DNA of 6,748 bases from an uncultured cyanobacterium (GCA_938029995.1 CALHGI010000563.1:1-6748); one strand, 5' to 3'; shown: positions 1-6,040, counted from the first letter of the stretch. Notes: a model not told the origin generated them from the sequence alone. Numbers and translations: made by a program.

Positions 1-1
1 G

Positions 2-67
2 GCGCTTTTAGCGATCACCTATGGTGTTGGGCATGGCGGAGCCATGGCGCTCAGCCATGTGAATTAA
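2..67 (+). CDS. C-terminal end of an unidentified protein (5' part lies left of the window)
   Basis: Reading from base 2 gives 21 codons and a TAA stop at 65-67. The peptide ends in YGVGHGGAMALSHVN and looks like natural protein: small and hydrophobic residues with a Gly/His-rich turn, possibly the edge of a membrane helix. A perfect 11-bp hairpin begins 10 bases after the stop, as expected at the end of a transcription unit, and this is the main reason for preferring this frame. Frame 1 is also open (to TAG at 76-78), but its peptide is rich in Trp, Cys and His and its stop runs into the hairpin. The piece is too short to assign a family, and I do not recognise it. Confidence 0.45.
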   Translation, partial: ALLAITYGVGHGGAMALSHVN

Positions 68-77
68 TGGTTTTATA

Positions 78-107
78 GCAAACGTCCTGATGCATTAGGA
101 CGTTTGC
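78..107 (+). terminator. Perfect 11-bp hairpin after the left-edge gene
   Basis: GCAAACGTCCT (78-88) and AGGACGTTTGC (97-107) are exact reverse complements around an 8-base loop. The hairpin starts 10 bases after the TAA at 65-67. No T-run follows on the + strand, so it is a stem-loop 3' end or factor-assisted terminator rather than a classical intrinsic one. It may also serve leftward transcripts arriving from the aminotransferase gene, since the flanking genes converge here. Function is inferred from shape and place. Confidence 0.55.
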
Positions 108-109
108 GA

Positions 110-170
110 GCCAGGTTAGCTGTTGAGGCCAAAAGCTTTTAGGGATAACCATTGTATTGACTAACCTGGC
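110..170. repeat. 10-bp inverted repeat enclosing a 10-bp palindrome
   Basis: GCCAGGTTAG (110-119) and CTAACCTGGC (161-170) are exact reverse complements 41 bases apart. Between them lies the perfect palindrome AAAAGCTTTT (131-140). The element sits directly after the hairpin at 78-107 in the gap between two converging genes. It could be a second 3'-end structure or part of a small structured RNA. No further function is visible. Confidence 0.4.
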
Positions 171-325
171 AGATGCTATAAATGTCCCCATCGTTCGGCA
201 TAGTGCTTGCTGTTGCTAACTTTGGGGATGCATCCATCGATGGCACTGCAGTTCGTTAGGATTCCTCAGGATTCTTCTGGTGAAAACAGTTTAAGGGCCC
301 AGCGTAAAGTTCTTGTACAGGGAAC

Positions 326-1501
326 TTAATCTGAGCGATCGATAAACTGGACAATGTGTTGGGCCGCTTGCTCTAACACGTCGGGGGGCTGGACCAGGGC
401 AAAGCGCACATACCCTTCGCCAGATTTGCCAAACCCCCTGCCCGGTGCTAAGGCCACCCCCGTCGCTTCCACCAGGCGAACGCAAAAGTCAATTGAGTTG
501 TGGCTAAATTTTTGGGGTAGTTTGGCCCATAGGTACATGGTGGCGTCAGGGCAGGTGACGGTCCAACCGTGGTGATGGAGGGCGCTAACCATGGCATCGC
601 GACGGGCTTTGAAGGTGTTGACGGTGGTGCGTACACAGTCCTGGGGGCCGTCTAGGGCTGCGATCGCACCGCGCAAAATCCCTTGATACTGATTAAAATC
701 AATCGTTGCCTTGACCTGACGCAGGGCCAATATCAGCTCAGGGTTACCGATGGCATAGGCGATGCGAAACCCGCCCATGTTGTAGGCCTTGGAAAAACTA
801 AAAAACTCAATGGAGCAGGTCTTGTCAGGATCCGCCTGGAGTACTGATGGAGCGGGCTGACCGTCAAAGCAATGATCGGCGTAGGGAAAATCGTGGGCCA
901 ACACCAGGTCATGGGCCTGGCAAAAGGCCACCGCCGTTGCAAAAAACTCAGGGGTGGCGGTGGCCGCCGTTGGATTGTGGGGGTAGCTCAGCACCATTAG
1001 CCGAGCCTGGCCTAGTACCGCCGCCGGAATCTCACTGAATACGGGTAAAAAGCCGTTTTCGGCTAGCAATGGCATGGAATAAATCTGCCCGTTGGCTAGG
1101 TGAATGCCCCCGGCATGGGAGGGATAGCAGGGGTCTGTTAGCAGGGCAAAATCCCCCGGATTTAAAACCGCTAGGGGTAAATGGGCGGTTCCTTCCTGGG
1201 ACCCAATTAGGGGCAGCACCTCTGTTGCTGGATCAATGGCGATGCCAAACTTGCCCGTATACCAGCGGGCGGCCGCCTGTCGAAAGGCGCGGGTACTTTC
1301 GAAGAGGTTGTAACCATGGGTATCTGGGTCTTGGAGGGCGGCTGCGATCGCAGTCAACACATGGCCCGGCGTCGGCAAATCCGACGACCCCAAGGATAAA
1401 TCCACCACTGTCTTCCCCGCCGCCCTGGCCCGTCCTTTCGCTCGATCCATGTCGGCGAAAACATTGGTTTGCAGGGGAGCTAACCGATCGGCAAAACGCA
1501 T
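326..1501 (-). CDS. PLP-dependent class I/II aminotransferase (LL-diaminopimelate/aspartate aminotransferase-like)
   Basis: This is a complete 391-residue fold-type I aminotransferase, the usual length for the class. The cofactor-site landmarks are in order: GSQEG at 100-104 (phosphate contact), HNPT at 175-178, Asp204 in HDFPY (pairs with the pyridine nitrogen) with Tyr207, Lys238 in SFSKAYNMGGFR (Schiff-base lysine) with Arg246, and Arg366 in GYVRFAL (substrate carboxylate). It is cytoplasmic and transfers an amino group between an amino acid and a 2-oxo acid. The closest group I can recall is a cyanobacterial family usually annotated as LL-diaminopimelate or aspartate aminotransferase. It lacks the N-terminal look of the well-studied DapL enzymes, so the substrate is uncertain. 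The ATG start matches the conserved beginning (MRFADRLAPLQTNVFADMD), an in-frame stop lies about a dozen codons upstream, and there is no clear Shine-Dalgarno. vipp1 lies upstream on the same strand, but a terminator separates the two. Two HIP1 sites (660, 1344) fall inside the gene. Confidence 0.93.
   Translation of the reverse strand: MRFADRLAPLQTNVFADMDRAKGRARAAGKTVVDLSLGSSDLPTPGHVLTAIAAALQDPDTHGYNLFESTRAFRQAAARWYTGKFGIAIDPATEVLPLIGSQEGTAHLPLAVLNPGDFALLTDPCYPSHAGGIHLANGQIYSMPLLAENGFLPVFSEIPAAVLGQARLMVLSYPHNPTAATATPEFFATAVAFCQAHDLVLAHDFPYADHCFDGQPAPSVLQADPDKTCSIEFFSFSKAYNMGGFRIAYAIGNPELILALRQVKATIDFNQYQGILRGAIAALDGPQDCVRTTVNTFKARRDAMVSALHHHGWTVTCPDATMYLWAKLPQKFSHNSIDFCVRLVEATGVALAPGRGFGKSGEGYVRFALVQPPDVLEQAAQHIVQFIDRSD
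660..667. repeat. HIP1 octamer GCGATCGC, five copies in the window
   Basis: Perfect GCGATCGC palindromes occur at 660-667, 1344-1351, 2340-2347, 4768-4775 and 5112-5119, all inside genes. Chance alone predicts about 0.1 copy in a window this size. HIP1 is greatly over-represented in many cyanobacterial genomes, so this is the strongest base-level evidence for the host group. Confidence 0.9.
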
Positions 1502-1545
1502 AGGGAATGAAGGGCAAAGGGCGTTGAAGTGCTAAGCCTATAAAT

Positions 1546-1576
1546 TTTAAGCCATAGCTTCTTTAAGCCATAGCTT
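1546..1576. repeat. Tandem 15-bp direct repeat upstream of the aminotransferase
   Basis: TTTAAGCCATAGCTT occurs at 1546-1560 and again, identically, at 1562-1576, one base apart. Each copy has a dyad core, AAGC-CATA-GCTT. The pair lies 45-75 bases upstream of the aminotransferase ATG and downstream of the vipp1 terminator, which is where a promoter and its control sites should be. A paired regulator-binding site is possible. A simple local duplication is the alternative. Confidence 0.5.
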
Positions 1577-1642
1577 GGCCCACAGGGTTCAAACCATCGG
1601 TGATCGCTAAAAGGGTTAGAGGCGGCAGCGGCCATACCCAAA

Positions 1643-1694
1643 CACCCCGCTGAAAGCGCAGCCTCTCCCATGGAGGTCTGCCTTCAGCGGGGTG
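1643..1694 (-). terminator. Strong stem-loop terminator of vipp1
   Basis: CACCCCGCTGAA (1643-1654) and TTCAGCGGGGTG (1683-1694) pair perfectly over 12 bp. The loop can fold further through GCAG/CTGC (1658-1661 with 1678-1681) and CCTC/GAGG (1662-1665 with 1673-1676). An outer GCCATA/TATGGC pair (1631-1636 with 1696-1701) can add to it. It starts 27 bases after the vipp1 stop. On the transcribed strand a short TTT follows the stem. It should largely separate vipp1 from the aminotransferase downstream. Confidence 0.75.
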
Positions 1695-1720
1695 CTATGG
1701 CGGAACTTAAAAAAACAGGC

Positions 1721-2494
1721 TTAGAGGTTGTCCAATTCCATTTTCAAGGCTTCCAACTCACTGTCTACGGCCGCATCCACCGGGGCATCTATGGGCTGGG
1801 CATCGGCGGGGGGAAGTGCCTCCTGGGAAACAGAACCACCGGTCAGTTGGGCCTTCATGGCCGCCAGTTCAGATTCCACATCACTGCCTGCTTCTAGGCT
1901 GACAAACTGACTTTCCAGATCGGCACCGGCCAATTCGGCAGCGGCCTGGCCCCGAGCTTCCATGTCCAGAATTTTTTCTTCCATGCGCTCAAAAGCACCG
2001 ACAGAACTGTTGGTGCTGAGGTTGCCCACGGTTTTTTGTAGCTTTTCGTTGGCCTTGGCTGCACTGGCGCGGGCCTTGAGCATGTTTTTCTTCGTCTTAT
2101 ATTCGGAAATCTTGCCTTCTAGGCCAATGAGGTTGCGCTTGAGGGATTCCACCGAAGCAGACTGCTGGTCCAGCTGACTTTTTAGGGCCGATGCTGTTTC
2201 CGCATGGGTTTTCTTGCGTACCAGGGCTTCCCGGGCCAGGCTTTCATCCCCTTTTTGCAGGGCTAGCTGGGCCCGCTGGGTCCAGGTGTTAGCCTCAGAC
2301 CGGGCCTTTTCTTCTTGCTGCTCTACCCGCTTTTTGCTTGCGATCGCGCCCGCCACGGCCTGACGCATTTGCACCAGATCCTCCTGCATATCCATGATGC
2401 TTTGCTCGAGAATCTTTTCAGGATCTTCAGCTTTGCTGACGGCATCGTTAACATTGGCGCGGAGCAGTCGGCTAACGCGATCAAATAACCCCAT
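1721..2494 (-). CDS. vipp1: Vipp1/IM30, PspA-family ESCRT-III-like membrane-remodelling protein
   Basis: The 257-residue product begins MGLFDRVSRLLRANVNDAVS, the amphipathic N-terminal helix that binds membranes in PspA/IM30 proteins. A long, mostly helical coiled-coil region follows (about residues 25-190), with the family signatures KAEDPEKILEQ (21-31), LAREAL (86-91) and KTKKNML (133-139). Arg44, Glu126 and Glu179 sit where Vipp1 keeps residues linked to nucleotide hydrolysis. An acidic, Pro/Ala-rich linker (about 200-242) leads to a short C-terminal helix ending SELEALKMELDNL. That extension separates Vipp1 from ordinary PspA. Vipp1 forms rings and rods on the inner faces of cytoplasmic and thylakoid membranes and is needed for thylakoid biogenesis and membrane stress tolerance. 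The ATG at 2494 is chosen because it matches the family start and has AAGGA six bases upstream. An in-frame ATG at 2569 would add 25 unrelated residues. A terminator follows the gene. Confidence 0.96.
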   Translation of the reverse strand: MGLFDRVSRLLRANVNDAVSKAEDPEKILEQSIMDMQEDLVQMRQAVAGAIASKKRVEQQEEKARSEANTWTQRAQLALQKGDESLAREALVRKKTHAETASALKSQLDQQSASVESLKRNLIGLEGKISEYKTKKNMLKARASAAKANEKLQKTVGNLSTNSSVGAFERMEEKILDMEARGQAAAELAGADLESQFVSLEAGSDVESELAAMKAQLTGGSVSQEALPPADAQPIDAPVDAAVDSELEALKMELDNL

Positions 2495-2500
2495 TGGTCT

Positions 2501-2505
2501 TCCTT
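2501..2505 (-). promoter_or_regulatory. Shine-Dalgarno site of vipp1
   Basis: On the coding strand AAGGA ends six bases before the ATG at 2494. A second AAGGA lies just upstream (2507-2511). This supports the 257-residue start over the upstream in-frame ATG at 2569. Confidence 0.7.
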
Positions 2506-2536
2506 GTCCTTGTTGACTTTGCAGTTGAGTGGGCGA

Positions 2537-2559
2537 GGGGGTGTATTCGCATATCCCCC
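2537..2559 (-). promoter_or_regulatory. Stem-loop in the vipp1 5' leader with a GNRA-type loop
   Basis: On the vipp1-sense strand GGGGG (2559-2555) pairs with CCCCC (2541-2537). Inside it, TAT pairs with ATA around the tetraloop GCGA, which fits the stable GNRA pattern. The stem lies about 43-65 bases upstream of the start codon. It matters only if the transcript starts further upstream, which I cannot show. Confidence 0.35.
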
Positions 2560-2936
2560 GGCATAGCACCTAACGGTAACCTAGCGCTTTAGTTTTAGCA
2601 TATGTTGCTCAGCCCTAAAGGGATAGCAAACCGTCTTTAGATATTTTCTAGAATCTTTAAAGGAACCGTATATTCCCCAGACTTGCCCAAAAAATTAGAC
2701 CCGGGGGAAGAATTTAGACCTGAACAATGGGTGTATCAAGGGCCTACGGGGTAGATGTGTATGTATATGAAATATTTTTGATGAATGCATGGGCATATTA
2801 AATCTGGATCTTTAATGGGTACTTACATTGGTTGATCTGGTTTTCTTCTAAGCTTGGAAAAATATAAGCTGATTCTCCCGCCCATGCTTTGCCCTCAAGC
2901 ATCCTAAACTCTTTGCCCATTTAAATTAATTCCTAA

Positions 2937-5306
2937 ATGTATCTCCTTAAGCATCACTCTAAGATTGGTTCGTCATCACTGGCGACTGTCCTATCAAGCC
3001 TAGCTAAACGGCAGCTGGGCTGGGTGGTTTTGAGTCTATTCCTAACCTTAGCTTGGTCCTTTGGTGGGTTTGTGCCCCCTGTCCAGGCCCATCGTCCCCA
3101 TGATGTGGTGACCCAGGTCAAACTATCCCCCAGTTACAGCGAGGACAAAACGGTCTATTCCTTGGTGCGGGGCAATCTTTTTAAGTCCACCAATGGTGGC
3201 AATGCTTGGCAGCGGATCGTTCAAGGTCTCGACACGTTAACACCGTTTTCCACCCTCACCGTCGACCAGGCCCAAGGGCAGGTATTGGCATTGGGCACCT
3301 ATGGTGATGGTATTTTTCGCTCCGAGGATCAAGGGCAATCTTGGCAACGGTCCAATGAGGGCCTAGACACCTTAGACATTGCAGTGGTGTACAGTTTGCC
3401 CAGCAATGCCCAGGTGATGCTGGCCGCCGGGTCAGAGGGCGGGTTGTTTCGGAGTAATGACGCGGGCAAAAGCTGGTTCTCCGTCGTCGGTGCCGACCAA
3501 CTTTTCTCGGTCATAACAGAGACGGATGGCACCCTATGGGCTGGAGACGAAAGCGGCCTGTTACTCAGTTCTAGCAACGGTGGTGAAAGCTGGCAGTCTC
3601 GGCTGACCTTGGTGGATGACCCGATTACGGCCATTGCGGGCAATAGCAAAGTGGTCTACGTGGGCACCGCAACCAAAGGCGTGTTTCGGATCAATCCTGA
3701 AAACCTTGAGGTGTTGGAGATCAATGACGGCTTAAAGGATCTGCGCATTCAGGATGTGAAGCTTCTACCCGGTAACACCCGAGGATTGATGATTTCCAGC
3801 TGGGATCGGGGGATCTCCATTTCCCTTGATAGCGGCGAGACCTGGAGGGACTATCCCCAGGGTTTAATTAAGGATAAGCAGGCCGATGAGTTTGAAACCC
3901 ATCACTTCTCTGAAATTGCCCTGTCGGATAATTTCCTCGTTGATAATGCTGCCTTTTTAGGGGGCTTTAACGGTCTTTATCGCTCGATCCAAGGGGGACA
4001 ACAGTGGCGTGAGATTGAGACCCTGGCCCAGGGGGTGGTGGTGGCCATGGATGTGTCCCCCAACTACGCCGTAGATAGCACCCTAGCCCTGTCCACCTAT
4101 GTGGGCAAGATTATGATGAGTCAGGACCAGGGTAAAACCTGGGAGCTGACCATGAACGGTGTGGAAGTGCCTCGATTGAACGGTAATTTTGAACCGTCCT
4201 ACCAGGACCCCCGGCGATTTTTTGATACGGTATTTTCCCCGGACTATGCCACGGATAAAACGTTGTTTACGTCGGGTCTGTGGACCAAATTTGTGCGCTC
4301 CACCAACGGGGGTAAATCTTGGTCCCTCCATCGTTTGGGTAAGGAGGCGCGGGGGCTCACCCTGTTGTTGTCTCCCCAGTTTGGCACCGATAAAACCCTG
4401 TTTGTGAGTAACCAGGCGGGGCTGCTCTACCGCTCCACCAACGGGGGCAAAACCCTCACTGAAATAGCCCAACTTCCCTGGGAACGGGGCAATGACAGTC
4501 CGTCCATGGTTATTTCACCTGGCTTCACCCAGGATAAAACCCTGTATATGGTGGCTGACACGGGGGTTTATAAGTCTACGGATGCGGGGAAAAACTGGCA
4601 GTCCACCACTGAAAACACCCCCATTGCCGAGGCGTGGAATCTACACATTGAGATTTCTTCCAACTATGTCCAAGACAAAACCCTATATGTGAGCAGCTAT
4701 GACGGGCTGTTTCGCTCGACCGATGCGGGGGATAGCTGGCAGCCGGTTGCAATTGCCGATGTGGCTAGCGATCGCACCTTCCTTGAAGGGGTGGCCCTTT
4801 CTCCCAACTATGGCCAGGACGGTACGGTCATGGTGAGTTTGCGGGGCAAGGGGCTGTATAAGAGCCTGGATAGGGGAGACTCTTTTAAGCCCATTGGAGA
4901 TGCCAGTCTGGCCTTTTCCCGCATGTACAACGTGCCCTGTGCCGGTCGTCCCATTGAGTTCTCTCCCAATTATGCTGAGGACAATACGGTGTTTGGCTTT
5001 GGGACGGCCAATACGGATATTTATCGCTCCACTGATGGGGGGGATACCTGGGAAACGTTGACAACTCCTCCGTTGGACCCCCCTGTGGAGGTGAGTACGG
5101 TTAAACAGGTTGCGATCGCAGCCGAGCTTTACCAAGGCCGAATTCTCAAGGTCTTGCTGGCCCTAGGGGTTGGAATTTTGACCTACATCGTCACCGGGCT
5201 ACTGGGGTTAGACAAACTCCTCAAGCTCAATCGACGATTGATCCAGTTTTTTGCCGCCATGGTGACCTTTACCCTCGCCCTAGTGGTGGTCTTAAAAGTC
5301 CTATAA
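2937..5306 (+). CDS. Secreted, membrane-anchored tandem Asp-box (BNR/sortilin-like) beta-propeller protein
   Basis: The 789-residue protein starts with a signal peptide: a basic N-terminus, a hydrophobic core at about 28-45, and a likely cut after PVQA at 47-50. Thirteen Asp-boxes of the form S-x-D/N-x-G-x-x-W follow at 84, 129, 173, 212, 296, 350, 395, 455, 500, 547, 594, 643 and 698. In the second half each is preceded about 20 residues earlier by SPxYxxDxT (374, 434, 479, 527, 574, 622, 676). Allowing a worn blade near 250, this fits two seven-bladed propellers, about 55-365 and 366-710. Two membrane helices (about 736-758 and 768-788) end the chain, so the propellers should sit in the periplasm or thylakoid lumen. 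Similar Asp-box propellers include Ycf48/HCF136 (PSII assembly, a single propeller of roughly 330-340 residues) and sortilin-type domains; this protein is over twice the Ycf48 length. No sialidase catalytic set is evident, so a binding or assembly role is more likely than an enzyme. The ATG follows an in-frame TAA directly (2934-2936), and no Shine-Dalgarno is visible. Confidence 0.9.
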   Translation: MYLLKHHSKIGSSSLATVLSSLAKRQLGWVVLSLFLTLAWSFGGFVPPVQAHRPHDVVTQVKLSPSYSEDKTVYSLVRGNLFKSTNGGNAWQRIVQGLDTLTPFSTLTVDQAQGQVLALGTYGDGIFRSEDQGQSWQRSNEGLDTLDIAVVYSLPSNAQVMLAAGSEGGLFRSNDAGKSWFSVVGADQLFSVITETDGTLWAGDESGLLLSSSNGGESWQSRLTLVDDPITAIAGNSKVVYVGTATKGVFRINPENLEVLEINDGLKDLRIQDVKLLPGNTRGLMISSWDRGISISLDSGETWRDYPQGLIKDKQADEFETHHFSEIALSDNFLVDNAAFLGGFNGLYRSIQGGQQWREIETLAQGVVVAMDVSPNYAVDSTLALSTYVGKIMMSQDQGKTWELTMNGVEVPRLNGNFEPSYQDPRRFFDTVFSPDYATDKTLFTSGLWTKFVRSTNGGKSWSLHRLGKEARGLTLLLSPQFGTDKTLFVSNQAGLLYRSTNGGKTLTEIAQLPWERGNDSPSMVISPGFTQDKTLYMVADTGVYKSTDAGKNWQSTTENTPIAEAWNLHIEISSNYVQDKTLYVSSYDGLFRSTDAGDSWQPVAIADVASDRTFLEGVALSPNYGQDGTVMVSLRGKGLYKSLDRGDSFKPIGDASLAFSRMYNVPCAGRPIEFSPNYAEDNTVFGFGTANTDIYRSTDGGDTWETLTTPPLDPPVEVSTVKQVAIAAELYQGRILKVLLALGVGILTYIVTGLLGLDKLLKLNRRLIQFFAAMVTFTLALVVVLKVL

Positions 5307-5312
5307 ACCGGA

Positions 5313-5327
5313 GTGGGCCGTCCCCAC
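5313..5327. terminator. Small hairpin between two converging genes
   Basis: GTGGG (5313-5317) and CCCAC (5323-5327) pair around a 5-base loop in the 25-bp gap between the stop at 5306 and the stop of the leftward gene at 5332. It could end transcripts from both sides, but the stem is short and there is no T-run, so this is a weak call. Confidence 0.25.
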
Positions 5328-5331
5328 AGGA

Positions 5332-5895
5332 TCAGTTTCCATGGTCTCGTAACCAGGCTGACTGTCGTTTGACTTTGCGATAGTCAGCCACCGTAAGTTG
5401 TCGCCAAGAAAACCATAGCCCATAGATCAGCAACCCCAAAGCAACGTTGCTAAACAGAAGAATAGAGACCTTAGCCGAGGTGCCCGCAACTTGCCGCAAA
5501 ATAAATAAATCCAGACACACGAGAATTAGCAGCGTGTTCAGACACCAGCCTCGACAAATGCGTAATCGGCTTCTGCCATATTCCAACAGACTCGCCAATC
5601 GCTCAGATCGCAAATAAATATATCGTCGATCATCATAGTCATCGCCATCCTGGCCATAAAACTGTTGCGCCAAGTTGGACTTCCAAATAGCATCAAACAG
5701 GCCATCGGCCAGCCGGTCAGTCACAATTCCCAAGATGTAGGTAATCGCCAGAATGGGCAACAATGACGGCAAGGCAAATAGATGATCAAACGGCACCCAG
5801 TCATACCCAAACACACTCAGCACCAAAAGGGCCACCCACATCGTCGCCCCCACCCCAATAACAATCAGCTCAACAAATAGGTCAGTGGTATTCAC
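5332..5895 (-). CDS. Four-helix integral membrane protein of unknown function
   Basis: The 187-residue product has four hydrophobic stretches at about 8-30, 41-58, 119-135 and 144-163. The loop between helices 2 and 3 (about 60-118) is long and polar. It starts GIVTDRLADGLFDAIW (56-71), then has an acidic patch GQDGDDYDDRRY (81-92), then a basic stretch ending in GRSRLRICRGW (107-117). The C-terminus is strongly basic (RKVKRQ at 173-178), so by the positive-inside rule both tails and the large loop are probably cytoplasmic. I do not recognise a named family and no catalytic motif is evident. The start is GTG at 5893-5895. A TAG lies five codons upstream in frame, and the next internal Met (19) would cut into helix 1. 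An AGGGA sits nine bases before the GTG. It converges with the propeller gene and lies downstream of a terminator, so it is probably transcribed on its own. Confidence 0.8.
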   Translation of the reverse strand: MNTTDLFVELIVIGVGATMWVALLVLSVFGYDWVPFDHLFALPSLLPILAITYILGIVTDRLADGLFDAIWKSNLAQQFYGQDGDDYDDRRYIYLRSERLASLLEYGRSRLRICRGWCLNTLLILVCLDLFILRQVAGTSAKVSILLFSNVALGLLIYGLWFSWRQLTVADYRKVKRQSAWLRDHGN

Positions 5896-5923
5896 AGCAA
5901 GGTATCCCTAGCAAGATATTCCT
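5896..5923. repeat. Tandem 14-bp near-repeat directly before a GTG start
   Basis: AGCAAGGTATCCCT (5896-5909) and AGCAAGATATTCCT (5910-5923) abut head to tail and differ at two positions. They end directly against the GTG start codon, so the first copy covers the ribosome-binding region of the four-helix membrane protein gene. Confidence 0.45.
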
Positions 5924-5948
5924 AGAATATAGGGCGTTCAGGCCCTAT
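5916..5948. promoter_or_regulatory. Two adjoining dyads in the upstream region of the membrane protein gene
   Basis: ATATTC-CTA-GAATAT (5916-5930) is a perfect 6-bp inverted repeat with a 3-bp centre, an operator-like shape. It overlaps by two bases a 7-bp hairpin, ATAGGGC (5929-5935) with GCCCTAT (5942-5948). Lying 21-53 bases upstream of the GTG, they could be a repressor site or leader structure. The hairpin could also be a second terminator for the gene to the right. Confidence 0.35.
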
Positions 5949-5976
5949 GGGTTGCTGAAAGTTTTAGGCACAACGA

Positions 5977-6018
5977 TGGGGTTAGCCAACGGTGACATGC
6001 CGCCGCTGGCTAACCCCA
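5977..6018 (-). terminator. 12-bp terminator-like hairpin after the surface protein gene
   Basis: TGGGGTTAGCCA (5977-5988) and TGGCTAACCCCA (6007-6018) pair perfectly over 12 bp, with a further CGG/CCG pair possible inside the loop. The stem begins 22 bases after the TAG of the leftward gene. No T-run follows on the transcribed strand, as with the other hairpins in this window except that of vipp1, so termination strength is uncertain. Confidence 0.6.
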
Positions 6019-6040
6019 GTTGTTTAGGACATATTTGATG

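Larger units (their letters stand above)
2495..2936. other. 442-bp divergent intergenic region between vipp1 and the propeller gene
   Basis: I see no credible gene or RNA family here. It must hold the leftward vipp1 promoter and the rightward promoter of the propeller gene, but no convincing -35/-10 pair stands out. TATAAG at 2863-2868 is the best rightward -10-like hexamer, without a good -35. Visible structures are a GC-capped hairpin in the vipp1 leader (2537-2559), CCCT-AA-AGGG near 2613, the imperfect direct repeat TTAGACC at 2695 and 2714, and the hairpin ATGCTT/AAGCAT (2884-2889 with 2897-2902) in the propeller gene leader. Composition turns A/T-rich from about 2750 onward. Confidence 0.6.

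Noticed and set aside
307..327. AAGTTC/GAACTT hairpin as aminotransferase terminator
   Set aside because: The stem is only 6 bp, A/T-rich, overlaps the stop codon and has no T-run.
1069..1503. 144-codon open frame on the + strand
   Set aside because: It is antisense to the well-supported aminotransferase gene and its product is low in natural-looking sequence.
2495..2569. N-terminal extension of Vipp1 from an in-frame ATG at 2569
   Set aside because: The extra 25 residues do not resemble the family, and the ATG at 2494 matches the conserved MGLFDR start and has a good Shine-Dalgarno.
2840..2868. Promoter for the propeller gene (TATAAG at 2863)
   Set aside because: The -10-like hexamer is good, but at 17 bp spacing the -35 position reads GTTTTC, a poor match; A/T-rich sequence gives such hits by chance.
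4083..5135. Open frames of 129 and 150 codons on the - strand
   Set aside because: They are mirror images of the repeated propeller coding sequence; the regular repeats keep antisense frames open.
2937..5306. Sialidase (neuraminidase) function for the Asp-box protein
   Set aside because: Asp-boxes are structural and common to many propellers; I see no convincing catalytic Arg triad, Tyr/Glu pair or F/YRIP motif.
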